Source: Bacillota bacterium | GTDB lineage: Bacteria > Bacillota > Clostridia > Oscillospirales > Oscillospiraceae | Direction: 5' to 3' | Assembly (NCBI GenBank): GCA_017861415.1 | Contig: JAGFXS010000095.1 | Coordinates: 1-9,032 of the forward strand | DNA: 9,032 bases | Shown: positions 1-6,388 of the stretch, piece after piece | How positions within the stretch are numbered: position 1 is the first letter of the stretch | Layout: every line of letters starts with the position of its first letter | Notes under the pieces: generated by a model | Told to the model about the DNA's origin: nothing | Databases searched by the model: none | Seen by the model: only the letters and a program-made list of their open reading frames with translations | Translations under genes and position numbers: made by a program

Positions 1-1257
1 CACCACCACATCAAGAGCACGGTCTCTTGCCATGTCACGCTTAAAGCTATCACGGGACAGGGCTGCTTCCACCTCTTCTACAGAAAGCTGTACGCTGGCA
101 GCAATTTTCTTAAATTCTTCGGTGACGGCGTCGTCAGGCACTTCGATCTGCTCAGCCCGGACAATTGCTTCCAAAGCCAGCTGGGTCTTCAGCTGCTTCA
201 CGGCGGCGGGACGCACTTCATTCCGCATAGCCTGCTCGGTGAGCTGCATATAGGACATATACATTTCAAGGCTGACGCCCTGGCTCTCTAGGCGCTGCTT
301 ATAGTCATTCATAATGTTGTCAACCTGGGCTTCCACCATGGCGGCAGGCACCTCAATGGTCACCTTGTCAGAAAGCTGATCCAGCAGAGCCTGCTTGAAG
401 CGAGCGTCGGCCTGAGCCATGTTGCGGTCTGCAATCTTAGCGCGGAGATCTTCCTTAAAAGCCACCAAGGTGTCAAACTCGGAAACATCCTTGGCAAACT
501 CATCATCCAGCTCCGGCACCACTTTGGCCTTTACCTCGTGGAGCTTCACCTTGAATACGGCGGGCTTACCGGCCAGCTCTTCGGCCTGATAGTCCTCGGG
601 GAAGGTGACAGTGACATCGCGCTCCTCCCCTGCGGTCATACCCACCACTTGATCCTCAAATCCGGGGATAAAGGAACCGGAGCCTAGTACCAGCTCAAAA
701 TTCTCGCCCTTGCCGCCATTGAAGGGAATTCCTTCCTGGAAGCCTTCAAAGTCAATAACGGCTGTGTCGCCATTCTCAGCGGCGCGCTCCACTGTCTCCA
801 AACGGGTGGCGCGCTCCACAAAGCTCTGGAGTTCCGCATCCACGGCGGCGTCAGTGACGGTGGCCAAAACCTTGTCGGCCTCCAGGCCCTTATAGTTCTC
901 AAGGGTCACTTCAGGGCGAACGGTAATGGTGGCCTTAAACGTCATGCCGTCCTTACCGGCCTCCACAATTTCAACGCCAGGTGTTGCCACGATGTCCAGT
1001 CCTTCGGTGCGAACAGCCTCCTCAAGAGCGACGGGATAAAGCTCCTCAATGGCATCTTCATAAAAAACACCAACGCCGTACATGCCCTCGATCACCTTGC
1101 GGGGGGCCTTGCCCTTACGGAAGCCAGGCACAGAGATGCTGCCTCTGTTCTTTTTGTATGCGCGGTCAAGACCGGCCTCAAACTCTTCCGCACCCACTTC
1201 AATGATGAGCTCTACGGAAAAAAGCTCTTTGTTTTCTACCTTGCTCTTGACATTCAT
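1..1257 (-). CDS. tig: Trigger factor, ribosome-associated chaperone (3' end beyond window)
   Basis: Trigger factor docks at the ribosomal exit tunnel and shields nascent chains; its middle domain is a peptidyl-prolyl isomerase. I translated this frame by hand: 419 codons are open from ATG 1257 to the window edge. The N-terminal ribosome-binding domain carries the signature GFRKGKAP at residues 45-52. An FKBP-like PPIase domain lies at about 160-245 (VIDFEGF, then GSGSFIPGFEDQVVGM). A helical SurA-like C-terminal domain follows from about 250. The family is usually about 420-450 residues, so only a short C-terminal piece is missing. Three ATGs cluster at 1253, 1257 and 1262. Only 1257 stays open; the other two hit stops within a few codons. 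GGAGG at 1266-1270 sits 8 bases upstream of ATG 1257. The gene has its own predicted promoter. Identification is firm. Confidence 0.96.
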   Translation of the reverse strand, partial: MNVKSKVENKELFSVELIIEVGAEEFEAGLDRAYKKNRGSISVPGFRKGKAPRKVIEGMYGVGVFYEDAIEELYPVALEEAVRTEGLDIVATPGVEIVEAGKDGMTFKATITVRPEVTLENYKGLEADKVLATVTDAAVDAELQSFVERATRLETVERAAENGDTAVIDFEGFQEGIPFNGGKGENFELVLGSGSFIPGFEDQVVGMTAGEERDVTVTFPEDYQAEELAGKPAVFKVKLHEVKAKVVPELDDEFAKDVSEFDTLVAFKEDLRAKIADRNMAQADARFKQALLDQLSDKVTIEVPAAMVEAQVDNIMNDYKQRLESQGVSLEMYMSYMQLTEQAMRNEVRPAAVKQLKTQLALEAIVRAEQIEVPDDAVTEEFKKIAASVQLSVEEVEAALSRDSFKRDMARDRALDVVV

Positions 1258-1265
1258 TTCATTTT

Positions 1266-1270
1266 CCTCC
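1266..1270 (-). promoter_or_regulatory. Shine-Dalgarno site of tig
   Basis: GGAGG on the minus strand, 8 bases before ATG 1257. It fixes the start among three clustered ATGs: the one at 1262 reads ATG AAA TGA, and the one at 1253 meets TAG at its fifth codon after ATG. Confidence 0.85.
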
Positions 1271-1300
1271 TGTTAACACCCGGCTCAAACAGACAAATGG

Positions 1301-1312
1301 GCATTATAATGC
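1301..1312. repeat. Perfect 12-base palindrome in the tig leader
   Basis: GCATTATAATGC is its own reverse complement. It lies between the predicted tig promoter (transcription start near 1318) and the tig ribosome binding site, so it falls within the first about 20 transcribed bases. It could be an operator half-site or chance in AT-rich DNA. It contains a consensus TATAAT but has no good -35 partner at 16-18 bases. No known regulator motif is recognised. Confidence 0.3.
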
Positions 1313-1324
1313 AATATCCAAGAC

Positions 1325-1353
1325 ATTCTATCAGACTTTGCTTCGAATTTCCA
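1325..1353 (-). promoter_or_regulatory. Predicted sigma-A promoter for tig (extended -10)
   Basis: On the minus strand, TGGAAA (1348-1353, 4 of 6 matches to TTGACA) is followed by a 17-base spacer and TAGAAT (1325-1330, 5 of 6 matches to TATAAT). The spacer ends in TGA, giving the extended -10 pattern TGnTAGAAT. AT-rich DNA just upstream (1354-1370) could act as an UP element. Transcription would start near 1318 and leave a leader of about 60 bases. It sits in the only sizeable gap after the operon, which supports separate expression of tig. This is prediction from sequence only. Confidence 0.6.
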
Positions 1354-1366
1354 TAGCTTTTTTAAT

Positions 1367-2053
1367 TTAATCATATATTTTTTCAGGCTTAAAATTCAGG
1401 TAATCGGCGGAAATTAGTCTATAGTCCACCGCACCCTGCTTTCCCTGAATGGCAAGGCGGTGGCTGGCGCCATGGAGGTGGCCGTAATAGCAGCGCTCCA
1501 CCCCATATTGTTCCAACAGTTGTAGAATAGGCTCACAGCGGTATCCCTGATAGCAAGGCGGGTAGTGGAGAAAACAAAGTATCCTCCGATCTCCGGCCGC
1601 CTTAAGGGAGGTCTCCAGCCGGATCAGCTCCCGGTTTAGAACCTTTTGATCGGCCCCTTTCATCTCCTCCTCAAAGAACCAGCCCCGGGTACCGCAGAGA
1701 GCATACTCCCCGTAGACATAGCTGTTGTTGTGAAGAATTTCCAGGTTATCAAAGCCCTCCTCCCGGAAAAACCGCTCCATTTTGGAGGCAGTGGTCCACC
1801 AGTAGTCATGGTTCCCCTTGAGGAGAATCTTCTTCCCGGGGAGCTGGCTCAGCAGGGCAAAGTCCTCTCTGGATTCTTGTAGGCTCATCCCCCAGGAAAG
1901 ATCCCCGCAAAGCACCACTGTATCCTCGGGCTGCACCGGGGCAAAGCCCTCTTCGAGCTTTTCTACATAACCTTTCCAGGCACCCCCAAATACATCCATA
2001 GGTTTACTGCCGCCCAATGAGAGATGGGTGTCTCCTATCGCGTAAAGGGCCAT
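1367..2053 (-). CDS. Calcineurin-like metallophosphoesterase (COG1768-type predicted phosphohydrolase)
   Basis: A 228-residue single-domain cytoplasmic protein of the calcineurin-like metallophosphoesterase superfamily, whose members hydrolyse phosphomono- or diesters with a two-metal centre. The whole ligand set is visible: GDTHL (D8, H10), GDLSWG (D51), GNHD (N81, H82), HYPP (H163) and GHLHG (H192, H194). The order and spacing match the family, so it should be active. There is no signal peptide or membrane segment. The substrate cannot be told from the sequence; the closest family I recognise is the Firmicute group of uncharacterised predicted phosphohydrolases. It is the last gene of the six-gene run, starting 13 bases after thrC stops. 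The start is supported by GAGGTGA spaced 5 bases before ATG, lying inside the intergenic gap. No clear terminator follows. Confidence 0.9.
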   Translation of the reverse strand: MALYAIGDTHLSLGGSKPMDVFGGAWKGYVEKLEEGFAPVQPEDTVVLCGDLSWGMSLQESREDFALLSQLPGKKILLKGNHDYWWTTASKMERFFREEGFDNLEILHNNSYVYGEYALCGTRGWFFEEEMKGADQKVLNRELIRLETSLKAAGDRRILCFLHYPPCYQGYRCEPILQLLEQYGVERCYYGHLHGASHRLAIQGKQGAVDYRLISADYLNFKPEKIYD

Positions 2054-2066
2054 GCTTCACCTCATC

Positions 2067-3548
2067 TTACTTAAGCATATCTAAAACCACGTCGGTCATC
2101 TGTGACTTGGACACGCTATCATTAAACCGCACTGTCTTGTTCTTTAGACCGGCTAGGGGAGCAGGGGCAGTCTCACCCGTCAGGGCTGTCAGTTGCTCCA
2201 GAATGGCCGTGCCTACCGCAAAATGGGAAACACCCAGGGCACCTAACACGCTGTCGCAGAACTTGAAGGGGCTGGCGGTAGAAACCACAAGCGTCACCCG
2301 GTCGTCCCCGGTCTCCTGACGGTACTGCTGGAGTACATCAAAGGCCACCGCCGTGTGGGGGTCAATCAGATAGCCGTGGCTCTCCCACATCTCTCGGATC
2401 ACCGTCTGAGTCTGGGCATCGTCGCAAAAGCCTGCGTAGAAAAGATCCCCAAGCTGCTCCTTCAGATCACCTCGGATTTCATATCGGCCATCACGGTTTA
2501 GGGACTCCATGTAGCTCTTTACTAAAGCGTCGTCCTGTCCTGCTAGGGTATACAGCAGGCGCTCTAAGTTGCTGGAAACCAGAATATCCATGGAGGGGGA
2601 CATGGTAGTGTAGAAGGTGCGATTGCGATCATAAACGCCGGTACGAATAAAGTCCGTAAGCACGTTGTTGTTGTTGGAGGCGCAGATGAGCTTTCCTACA
2701 GGGACACCCATCTCTTTGGCATAGAAAGCCGCCAAAATGTTGCCGAAGTTGCCCGTCGGCACGCAAACGTTCATGGGCTCGCCCAGCTTGATCCGGCCCG
2801 CTTTCAGCAGATCGCAGTAGGCGGAGACGTAATATACCAGCTGAGGCAGTACCCGGCCCCAGTTAATGGAGTTGGCGGAAGACAGAAAGAAGCCCCGCTC
2901 CTCCAAATTCTTTCGAAGCTGCTCGTCAGAGAAAATCAGCTTCACGCCGGTCTGTGCATCGTCAAAGTTGCCATAAACAGCGCAAACACCCACGTTCTCT
3001 CCCTCTTGCGTCTGCATCTGCAAGCCTTGAATGGATGAGACTCCGTCCTTGGGGTAAAACACCAGAATTTTGGTGCGTTCTACATCACGGAACCCCTCTA
3101 GAGCTGCCTTGCCCGTATCACCAGAAGTGGCCACCAGGATGCAGACAGTCTTCTCCTCCTCTGTCTTCACCAGGGAGGCAGATAGTAGGTAAGGTAGCAT
3201 CTGCAGGGCCATATCCTTAAAGGCGGAGGTGGGGCCATGCCACAACTCCAGGCATTGGGTGGCACTGTCCACCTCACGGATGGGGGCCACACGGGGATCG
3301 TCGAATCGCTCATAGGCTCGGTTGGCGAAGCTCTCCAGCTCTTCAGTGGTGAACTCCTCCAAAAACAGCTTCATAATGGCAACAGCCCGCTGCTGATAGC
3401 TCATCCCCACCATAGACCCCAACGCTTCTTCGGTCAGCTTTGGAATCTCACAGGGCGTCAGAAGCCCGCCATCGCGGCTTAGGCCCTGGGCGATGGCCTG
3501 GGCTGCGGTCATTTTCACGTGGTTATCTCTTGTGCTTACGTAGTACAT
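2067..3548 (-). CDS. thrC: Threonine synthase
   Basis: Converts O-phospho-L-homoserine to L-threonine and phosphate with pyridoxal phosphate, the last step of threonine synthesis. At 493 residues it is the longer form with an N-terminal extension domain, starting MYYVSTR and reading SRDGGL at 24-29. The PLP-binding lysine is K111 in SAFKD. ATSGDTGKAA (140-149) is the conserved Ser/Thr-rich substrate loop. PTGNFGN (264-270) matches the glycine-rich PLP phosphate-binding loop. STASPFKF (423-430) near the C-terminus is also typical. All key residues are present, so it should be functional. It overlaps the end of the upstream dipeptidase gene by 13 bases and has only a modest GGGTGA ribosome site inside that gene, so translational coupling is likely. 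No hom or thrB is in the window, so the threonine pathway genes are split. I see no threonine attenuator. Confidence 0.97.
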   Translation of the reverse strand: MYYVSTRDNHVKMTAAQAIAQGLSRDGGLLTPCEIPKLTEEALGSMVGMSYQQRAVAIMKLFLEEFTTEELESFANRAYERFDDPRVAPIREVDSATQCLELWHGPTSAFKDMALQMLPYLLSASLVKTEEEKTVCILVATSGDTGKAALEGFRDVERTKILVFYPKDGVSSIQGLQMQTQEGENVGVCAVYGNFDDAQTGVKLIFSDEQLRKNLEERGFFLSSANSINWGRVLPQLVYYVSAYCDLLKAGRIKLGEPMNVCVPTGNFGNILAAFYAKEMGVPVGKLICASNNNNVLTDFIRTGVYDRNRTFYTTMSPSMDILVSSNLERLLYTLAGQDDALVKSYMESLNRDGRYEIRGDLKEQLGDLFYAGFCDDAQTQTVIREMWESHGYLIDPHTAVAFDVLQQYRQETGDDRVTLVVSTASPFKFCDSVLGALGVSHFAVGTAILEQLTALTGETAPAPLAGLKNKTVRFNDSVSKSQMTDVVLDMLK

Positions 3549-4357
3549 ACTTCACCCACAACTCTCATTAGATTTTGAAAATATAGTTTATGTAACAGTG
3601 TTTCACTGAAATTTTTCTGTAGCAAATATTCGTAAAAATCCAAAAGGCCGGCAATCCCATTTTCCATTCCCCGGGGCAGGACATCACAGCCGTCCCAATC
3701 GCCCCCCAAGGCCACATGATCTTCGCCATCCAGCGCCAAGAAACGTTCCAAATGCCTGCGAATGACATCAAAGTCCGGATCGTCTCCCAGAAAACCCGCA
3801 TAACAGTTAAGGCCTGCAACGCCGCCGTTTCGTCCAAGAGCCAGAAACATCTCATCCGTGAGATTTCGAGGATGTGCCAAGACCGCCCGGGCGTTGGAAT
3901 GGCTGGCAAACACCGGCCGTTTGCAAAGCTCCATCACGTCACAGAATCCCGGGTCTGAAAGATGTGACACATCCACCAGCATGCCCAGTTCCTGCATCTC
4001 CGCGACAAATTGCCGCCCCAGAGAACTCAGCCCACGCTCCGACTCCTCCACGCAGCTGCCGGAGAGAACGTTTGCACGGTTCCAGGTCAGATTAACCGCC
4101 CGCACACCAAGGTCATAAGCTCGCCTCAAGCCCTCTAGGTTGCATCCCAGCAGGTCGGCCCCCTCCACCGAAAGAAATGCAGCAGCCCTGCCGGTTGCAA
4201 AGGCCGAAACAGCTTCCTGCGCCGTCCGGCAATGGCAAATCTCCCCTTGCGCCTCCCCCAGCTCCTCCCGAAACCGCCGGTTTTCACGCAACAGGTGTTT
4301 CCCCTGGGCACAACATTCGAAAATCGTGTCACAATGGCCGTCAAATAAGGGAATCAT
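3536..4357 (-). CDS. M19-family (renal/membrane dipeptidase-like) metallopeptidase
   Basis: Peptidase family M19 enzymes are two-zinc hydrolases that cleave dipeptides, sometimes D-amino-acid-containing ones. Numbering from ATG 4357 (273 residues), the ligands appear in order: DGHCDT (H8, D10), SVEGAD (bridging E65), DVSHLSD (H132), ASHSNAR (H153) and GGDWDG (D220). The 21-residue gap between the two histidines equals that in human renal dipeptidase (H198, H219). It is shorter than the usual 310-370 residues, mostly because the stretch between D10 and E65 is reduced. There is no signal peptide or lipobox, so it should be cytoplasmic. An in-frame ATG at 4363 adds two residues, but AGGAG (4366-4370) is only 2 bases from it and 8 bases from ATG 4357, so I prefer 4357. 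The gene starts 12 bases after yraN and overlaps thrC by 13 bases. Turnover of short peptides is likely; the exact substrate is unknown. Confidence 0.92.
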   Translation of the reverse strand: MIPLFDGHCDTIFECCAQGKHLLRENRRFREELGEAQGEICHCRTAQEAVSAFATGRAAAFLSVEGADLLGCNLEGLRRAYDLGVRAVNLTWNRANVLSGSCVEESERGLSSLGRQFVAEMQELGMLVDVSHLSDPGFCDVMELCKRPVFASHSNARAVLAHPRNLTDEMFLALGRNGGVAGLNCYAGFLGDDPDFDVIRRHLERFLALDGEDHVALGGDWDGCDVLPRGMENGIAGLLDFYEYLLQKNFSETLLHKLYFQNLMRVVGEVCTT

Positions 4358-4365
4358 GGGCATCT

Positions 4366-4370
4366 CTCCT
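4366..4370 (-). promoter_or_regulatory. Shine-Dalgarno site deciding the M19 peptidase start
   Basis: AGGAG on the minus strand, touching the yraN stop codon (4370-4372). It is 8 bases from ATG 4357 but only 2 bases from ATG 4363. This favours the shorter protein starting MIPLFDGHCDT. Confidence 0.7.
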
Positions 4371-4738
4371 CAAAAGGCGTTTTCCCAGTATATGATCTCC
4401 GGCTGTGAGGTTCCCCTGCCAAGTGGTGCATAAACCTCTGCAACGTCAAAACGGGGCTGTAGACTCGTAGGATGTTGGGCCAGATACCATTCCGCCGCAA
4501 CCTTCAGCTTCTGCTGCTTTGACCCCGTTACGAAAGCTCGGGCTGGGGCAAAGGCATCGCTCTTCCGCAGCTTTACCTCTACAAAGCAGAGATATTCCCC
4601 CCGCTGTGCCACCAGATCCAGTTCTCCAAACCGACAGCGCCAGCGAGTCTCCACAATGGCGCCGCCCAAGTCTTTAATGTACGCCGCTACCTGCTCCTCA
4701 CCCCAGAGGCCCAATGCGGCCGCGGTATCGCCCCTCAT
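4370..4738 (-). CDS. yraN: YraN / UPF0102 family nuclease-fold protein
   Basis: A 122-residue protein of the UPF0102 (YraN) family, which has a restriction-endonuclease-like fold related to Holliday junction resolvases; its cellular role is not firmly established. The family pattern is clear: an N-terminal helix with GEEQVAAYI (13-21), the core GELDLVA (38-44) with E39 and D41, FVEVK (52-56) with E54 and K56, then KQQKLKVAAEWYL (74-86) and RFDV (96-99). The E-x-D...E-x-K arrangement matches the PD-(D/E)xK metal site, so catalytic potential is retained. Its position directly after rnhB is the common context for this family in bacteria. The ATG overlaps the rnhB stop as ATGA, and no ribosome site precedes it, so it is probably translated by coupling to rnhB. 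Family call is firm; function is not. Confidence 0.93.
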   Translation of the reverse strand: MRGDTAAALGLWGEEQVAAYIKDLGGAIVETRWRCRFGELDLVAQRGEYLCFVEVKLRKSDAFAPARAFVTGSKQQKLKVAAEWYLAQHPTSLQPRFDVAEVYAPLGRGTSQPEIIYWENAF

Positions 4739-5334
4739 AAATTTTTCAGAAAGCTCTGCCGGTGGATGGGTGAGGGCCCATACTCCCGCAGGCGCTCATA
4801 ATGCAGTTTCGTGCCGTAACCCTTATGGCGCTCGAAAGCATATTGGGGATAAACCTCCGCCATAGCCAGCATATGGCGATCCCGGCTCACCTTCGCTAGG
4901 ATGGATGCCGCAGCGATAGAGGCACTTTTCTGATCTCCCTTGACCACCAGCCGGTTTGAAACGGTGATGCCCCTGTTTTGGTTCCCGTCAATGAGGGCAA
5001 GCTCTGGCCGGGGCCAAAGTCCGGTAATGGCGCGCTCCATGGCCAGCATCCGGGCATTGAGGATGTTGATGGCATCCACTTCCGCTTCTGTGGCGTAGGC
5101 GATAAAACAGGCCACGGCGCTCTCTAAAATGCGATCAAACAGTTCCTCCCGTCGCTTTTCAGAAACCTTTTTGGAATCGTTAAGCCCGGGCAGCTGAAGC
5201 CCTAGGGGCAGAATCACCGCCGCCGCGTAGACTCGCCCGGCCAAAGGGCCGGCGCCCGCCTCGTCAACACCGCAGATATACTCATAATCCTGCGCAAGGC
5301 ACTCCTTTTCGATAGCCCACAGGTCGGGATTCAT
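4735..5334 (-). CDS. rnhB: Ribonuclease HII
   Basis: RNase HII cuts 5' of ribonucleotides embedded in DNA, starting ribonucleotide excision repair, and also degrades RNA in RNA-DNA hybrids. The 199-residue protein has the expected catalytic carboxylates: D24 and E25 (GVDEAG), D116 (LIDG) and D134 (KGD). SIAAASILAKVSRD (139-152) and HKGYGT (170-175) are also typical. Odd point: the family motif DEAGRGP reads DEAGAGP here, so the arginine of the GRG ribonucleotide-sensing loop is alanine (A28), and the usual LAGP reads LAGR. Length is normal for the family. ATG overlaps the ylqF stop as ATGA, and a full AGGAGG (5342-5347) lies 7 bases upstream inside ylqF. yraN follows with another ATGA overlap. 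The identification is secure despite the substitution. Confidence 0.96.
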   Translation of the reverse strand: MNPDLWAIEKECLAQDYEYICGVDEAGAGPLAGRVYAAAVILPLGLQLPGLNDSKKVSEKRREELFDRILESAVACFIAYATEAEVDAINILNARMLAMERAITGLWPRPELALIDGNQNRGITVSNRLVVKGDQKSASIAAASILAKVSRDRHMLAMAEVYPQYAFERHKGYGTKLHYERLREYGPSPIHRQSFLKNL

Positions 5335-6206
5335 ACGATCTCCTCCTGCGGGGCCAGATCCCCGGGTAGCTCCAGAGTCACCCGCCCCAAAAGTCCGCCA
5401 CGGAATTCATCCAGCAGAACATTAGACATGCGCTCTAAATCAATTTCCCCTCCTGAGATGAGGAAACCACGTTTGCGTCCTGCAGCTTCCAGAAGTTCAA
5501 AACCAGTCATCTCCGGCTTTGGCGTAATCTTATATCGTTGGGCAAGCCCCTCCGGATTACTCCGGTTCAAATGCTCCATCAGTTTGCTGGCCAAGGTTTC
5601 TATATCCATCACCGCGTCCCGCACAGCACCGGTAAAGGCTAGATGCAAACCCGTCCGCTCATCCTCGAATTTTGGCCACAAAATGCCCGGGGTGTCCAAC
5701 AGTTCCAGCCCCTGAGAGACATTGATCCACTGCTTCCCCCGGGTGACACCCGGGCGATCTGAGGTTTTCGCGGATTTCCGCCCAGCCACCTTGTTAATAA
5801 AGGTGGATTTCCCAACATTGGGCACGCCCACTATCATCGCCCGAACGGGCTTGCCAACCTGACCTTTCTCTCGCCACTGGGCAATTTTCTCCGCCAGAAC
5901 TAGCTGCACGGTAGCCGTAAACCGGTTTATCCCGGCCCCGGACTTGGCATCGCACTCCATGACAGTAATTCCCCGCTCCCGGAAATAGTCACTCCATAGC
6001 CGGTTCCCATCAGGGCTGGCCTGATCTGCCCGGTTCAGTATCACAATGCGGGGCTTGCTCCCCGCCAATTCGTCGATATCCGGGTTCCGGCTGGAGATTG
6101 GAATCCGGGCGTCTATCACCTCAGCCACCACATCTACCAACTTCAAGTGAGCTTCCATCATTCTCCTGGTTTTAGTCATATGCCCGGGATACCACTGTAT
6201 GTTCAT
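5331..6206 (-). CDS. ylqF: Ribosome biogenesis GTPase YlqF/RbgA
   Basis: RbgA is a circularly permuted GTPase needed for late assembly of the 50S ribosomal subunit. Numbered from ATG 6206 (291 residues; B. subtilis RbgA is about 280), it opens MNIQWYPGHMTK, the family's characteristic start, with the proposed catalytic H9. The permuted GTPase motifs run G4 (NRAD, 58-61), G5 (DAKSG, 86-90), G1 P-loop (GVPNVGKST, 127-135), G2 (RPGVT, 151-155) and G3 (DTPG, 171-174). A C-terminal helical RNA-binding domain follows. G4 has arginine in place of the usual lysine of NKxD, a conservative change. An in-frame GTG at 6221 would add five residues (MGGEE) but has no good ribosome site and overwrites the G-rich site for ATG 6206, so I chose 6206. 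It is the first gene of the operon; in many bacteria this order is rplS-ylqF-rnhB, but rplS is not next to it here. Confidence 0.95.
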   Translation of the reverse strand: MNIQWYPGHMTKTRRMMEAHLKLVDVVAEVIDARIPISSRNPDIDELAGSKPRIVILNRADQASPDGNRLWSDYFRERGITVMECDAKSGAGINRFTATVQLVLAEKIAQWREKGQVGKPVRAMIVGVPNVGKSTFINKVAGRKSAKTSDRPGVTRGKQWINVSQGLELLDTPGILWPKFEDERTGLHLAFTGAVRDAVMDIETLASKLMEHLNRSNPEGLAQRYKITPKPEMTGFELLEAAGRKRGFLISGGEIDLERMSNVLLDEFRGGLLGRVTLELPGDLAPQEEIV

Positions 6207-6210
6207 CTCC

Positions 6211-6219
6211 TCACCCCCC
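6211..6219 (-). promoter_or_regulatory. Ribosome binding site of ylqF
   Basis: GGGGGGTGA on the minus strand, four bases before ATG 6206. The GGTGA part pairs with the 5' portion of the anti-Shine-Dalgarno sequence, which gives normal spacing. It supports ATG 6206 over the in-frame GTG at 6221. Confidence 0.55.
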
Positions 6220-6246
6220 ACACTTTCTTAAAATCAATATCTAAGT

Positions 6247-6275
6247 ATTATACACAAATATAGCGCTGCTGAAAA
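6247..6275 (-). promoter_or_regulatory. Predicted sigma-A promoter of the ylqF-rnhB-yraN-M19-thrC-phosphoesterase operon
   Basis: On the minus strand, TTTTCA (6270-6275, 4 of 6 matches to TTGACA), a 17-base spacer and a perfect TATAAT (6247-6252). A T-rich stretch just upstream (6286-6297) could serve as an UP element. Transcription would start near 6240, leaving a leader of about 33 bases before ylqF. It is the only strong promoter-like site upstream of the tightly spaced block. Prediction only. Confidence 0.65.
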
Positions 6276-6340
6276 GTCATATCACAAAAAAAGAAATCCT
6301 CAAGCGAGTCCAGCCAGCAATATGAAACACCGCGACGACG

Positions 6341-6385
6341 AACCAAGGCCTATCCCCCGTCATTTGGCAGGGAACAGGCCTGGTT
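6341..6385 (-). terminator. Long hairpin just after the GGDEF/HD-GYP gene (possible terminator or 3' stabiliser)
   Basis: In the minus-strand transcript, AACCAGGCCT (6376-6385) pairs with AGGCCTTGGTT (6341-6351), leaving one bulged base. An inner TCCC/GGGA pairing (6370-6373 with 6353-6356) continues the stem after a small internal loop. It begins 3 bases past the stop codon of the signalling gene. No U-run follows the stem directly; the nearest T-tract is about 45 bases further on, at 6286-6297. It is therefore not a textbook intrinsic terminator. It may end transcription with help, or protect the 3' end of the mRNA. Confidence 0.45.
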
Positions 6386-6388
6386 GAA

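Noticed and set aside
1303..1308. Consensus TATAAT as a second tig promoter
   Set aside because: No acceptable -35 element lies 16-18 bases upstream and there is no extended TGn motif. The TGGAAA-17-TAGAAT pair next to it is better.
1263..1366. Terminator between the phosphoesterase gene and tig
   Set aside because: No stable stem followed by a U-run is visible. The poly-A/T bases near 1354-1370 have no hairpin next to them, so some read-through into tig is possible.
3568..3909. 113-codon minus-strand frame inside the M19 peptidase gene, considered as a frameshifted gene piece
   Set aside because: The M19 frame is continuous with all zinc ligands in order, so no frameshift is needed. This frame shows no domain.
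6285..6299. 15-base exact repeat CAAAAAAAGAAATCC, also at 8755-8769
   Set aside because: It is low-complexity, one copy is ordinary coding sequence (ISFFE) in the sensor gene, and the flanks do not match. Chance is sufficient.
6207..6388. Small gene, riboswitch or structured RNA in the largest intergenic gap
   Set aside because: Apart from the hairpin, T-tract and promoter already listed, I see no conserved riboswitch core, no c-di-GMP aptamer that I can recognise, and no open frame with a ribosome site. The 60-codon minus-strand frame at 6277-6459 mostly overlaps the end of the sensor gene and the hairpin.
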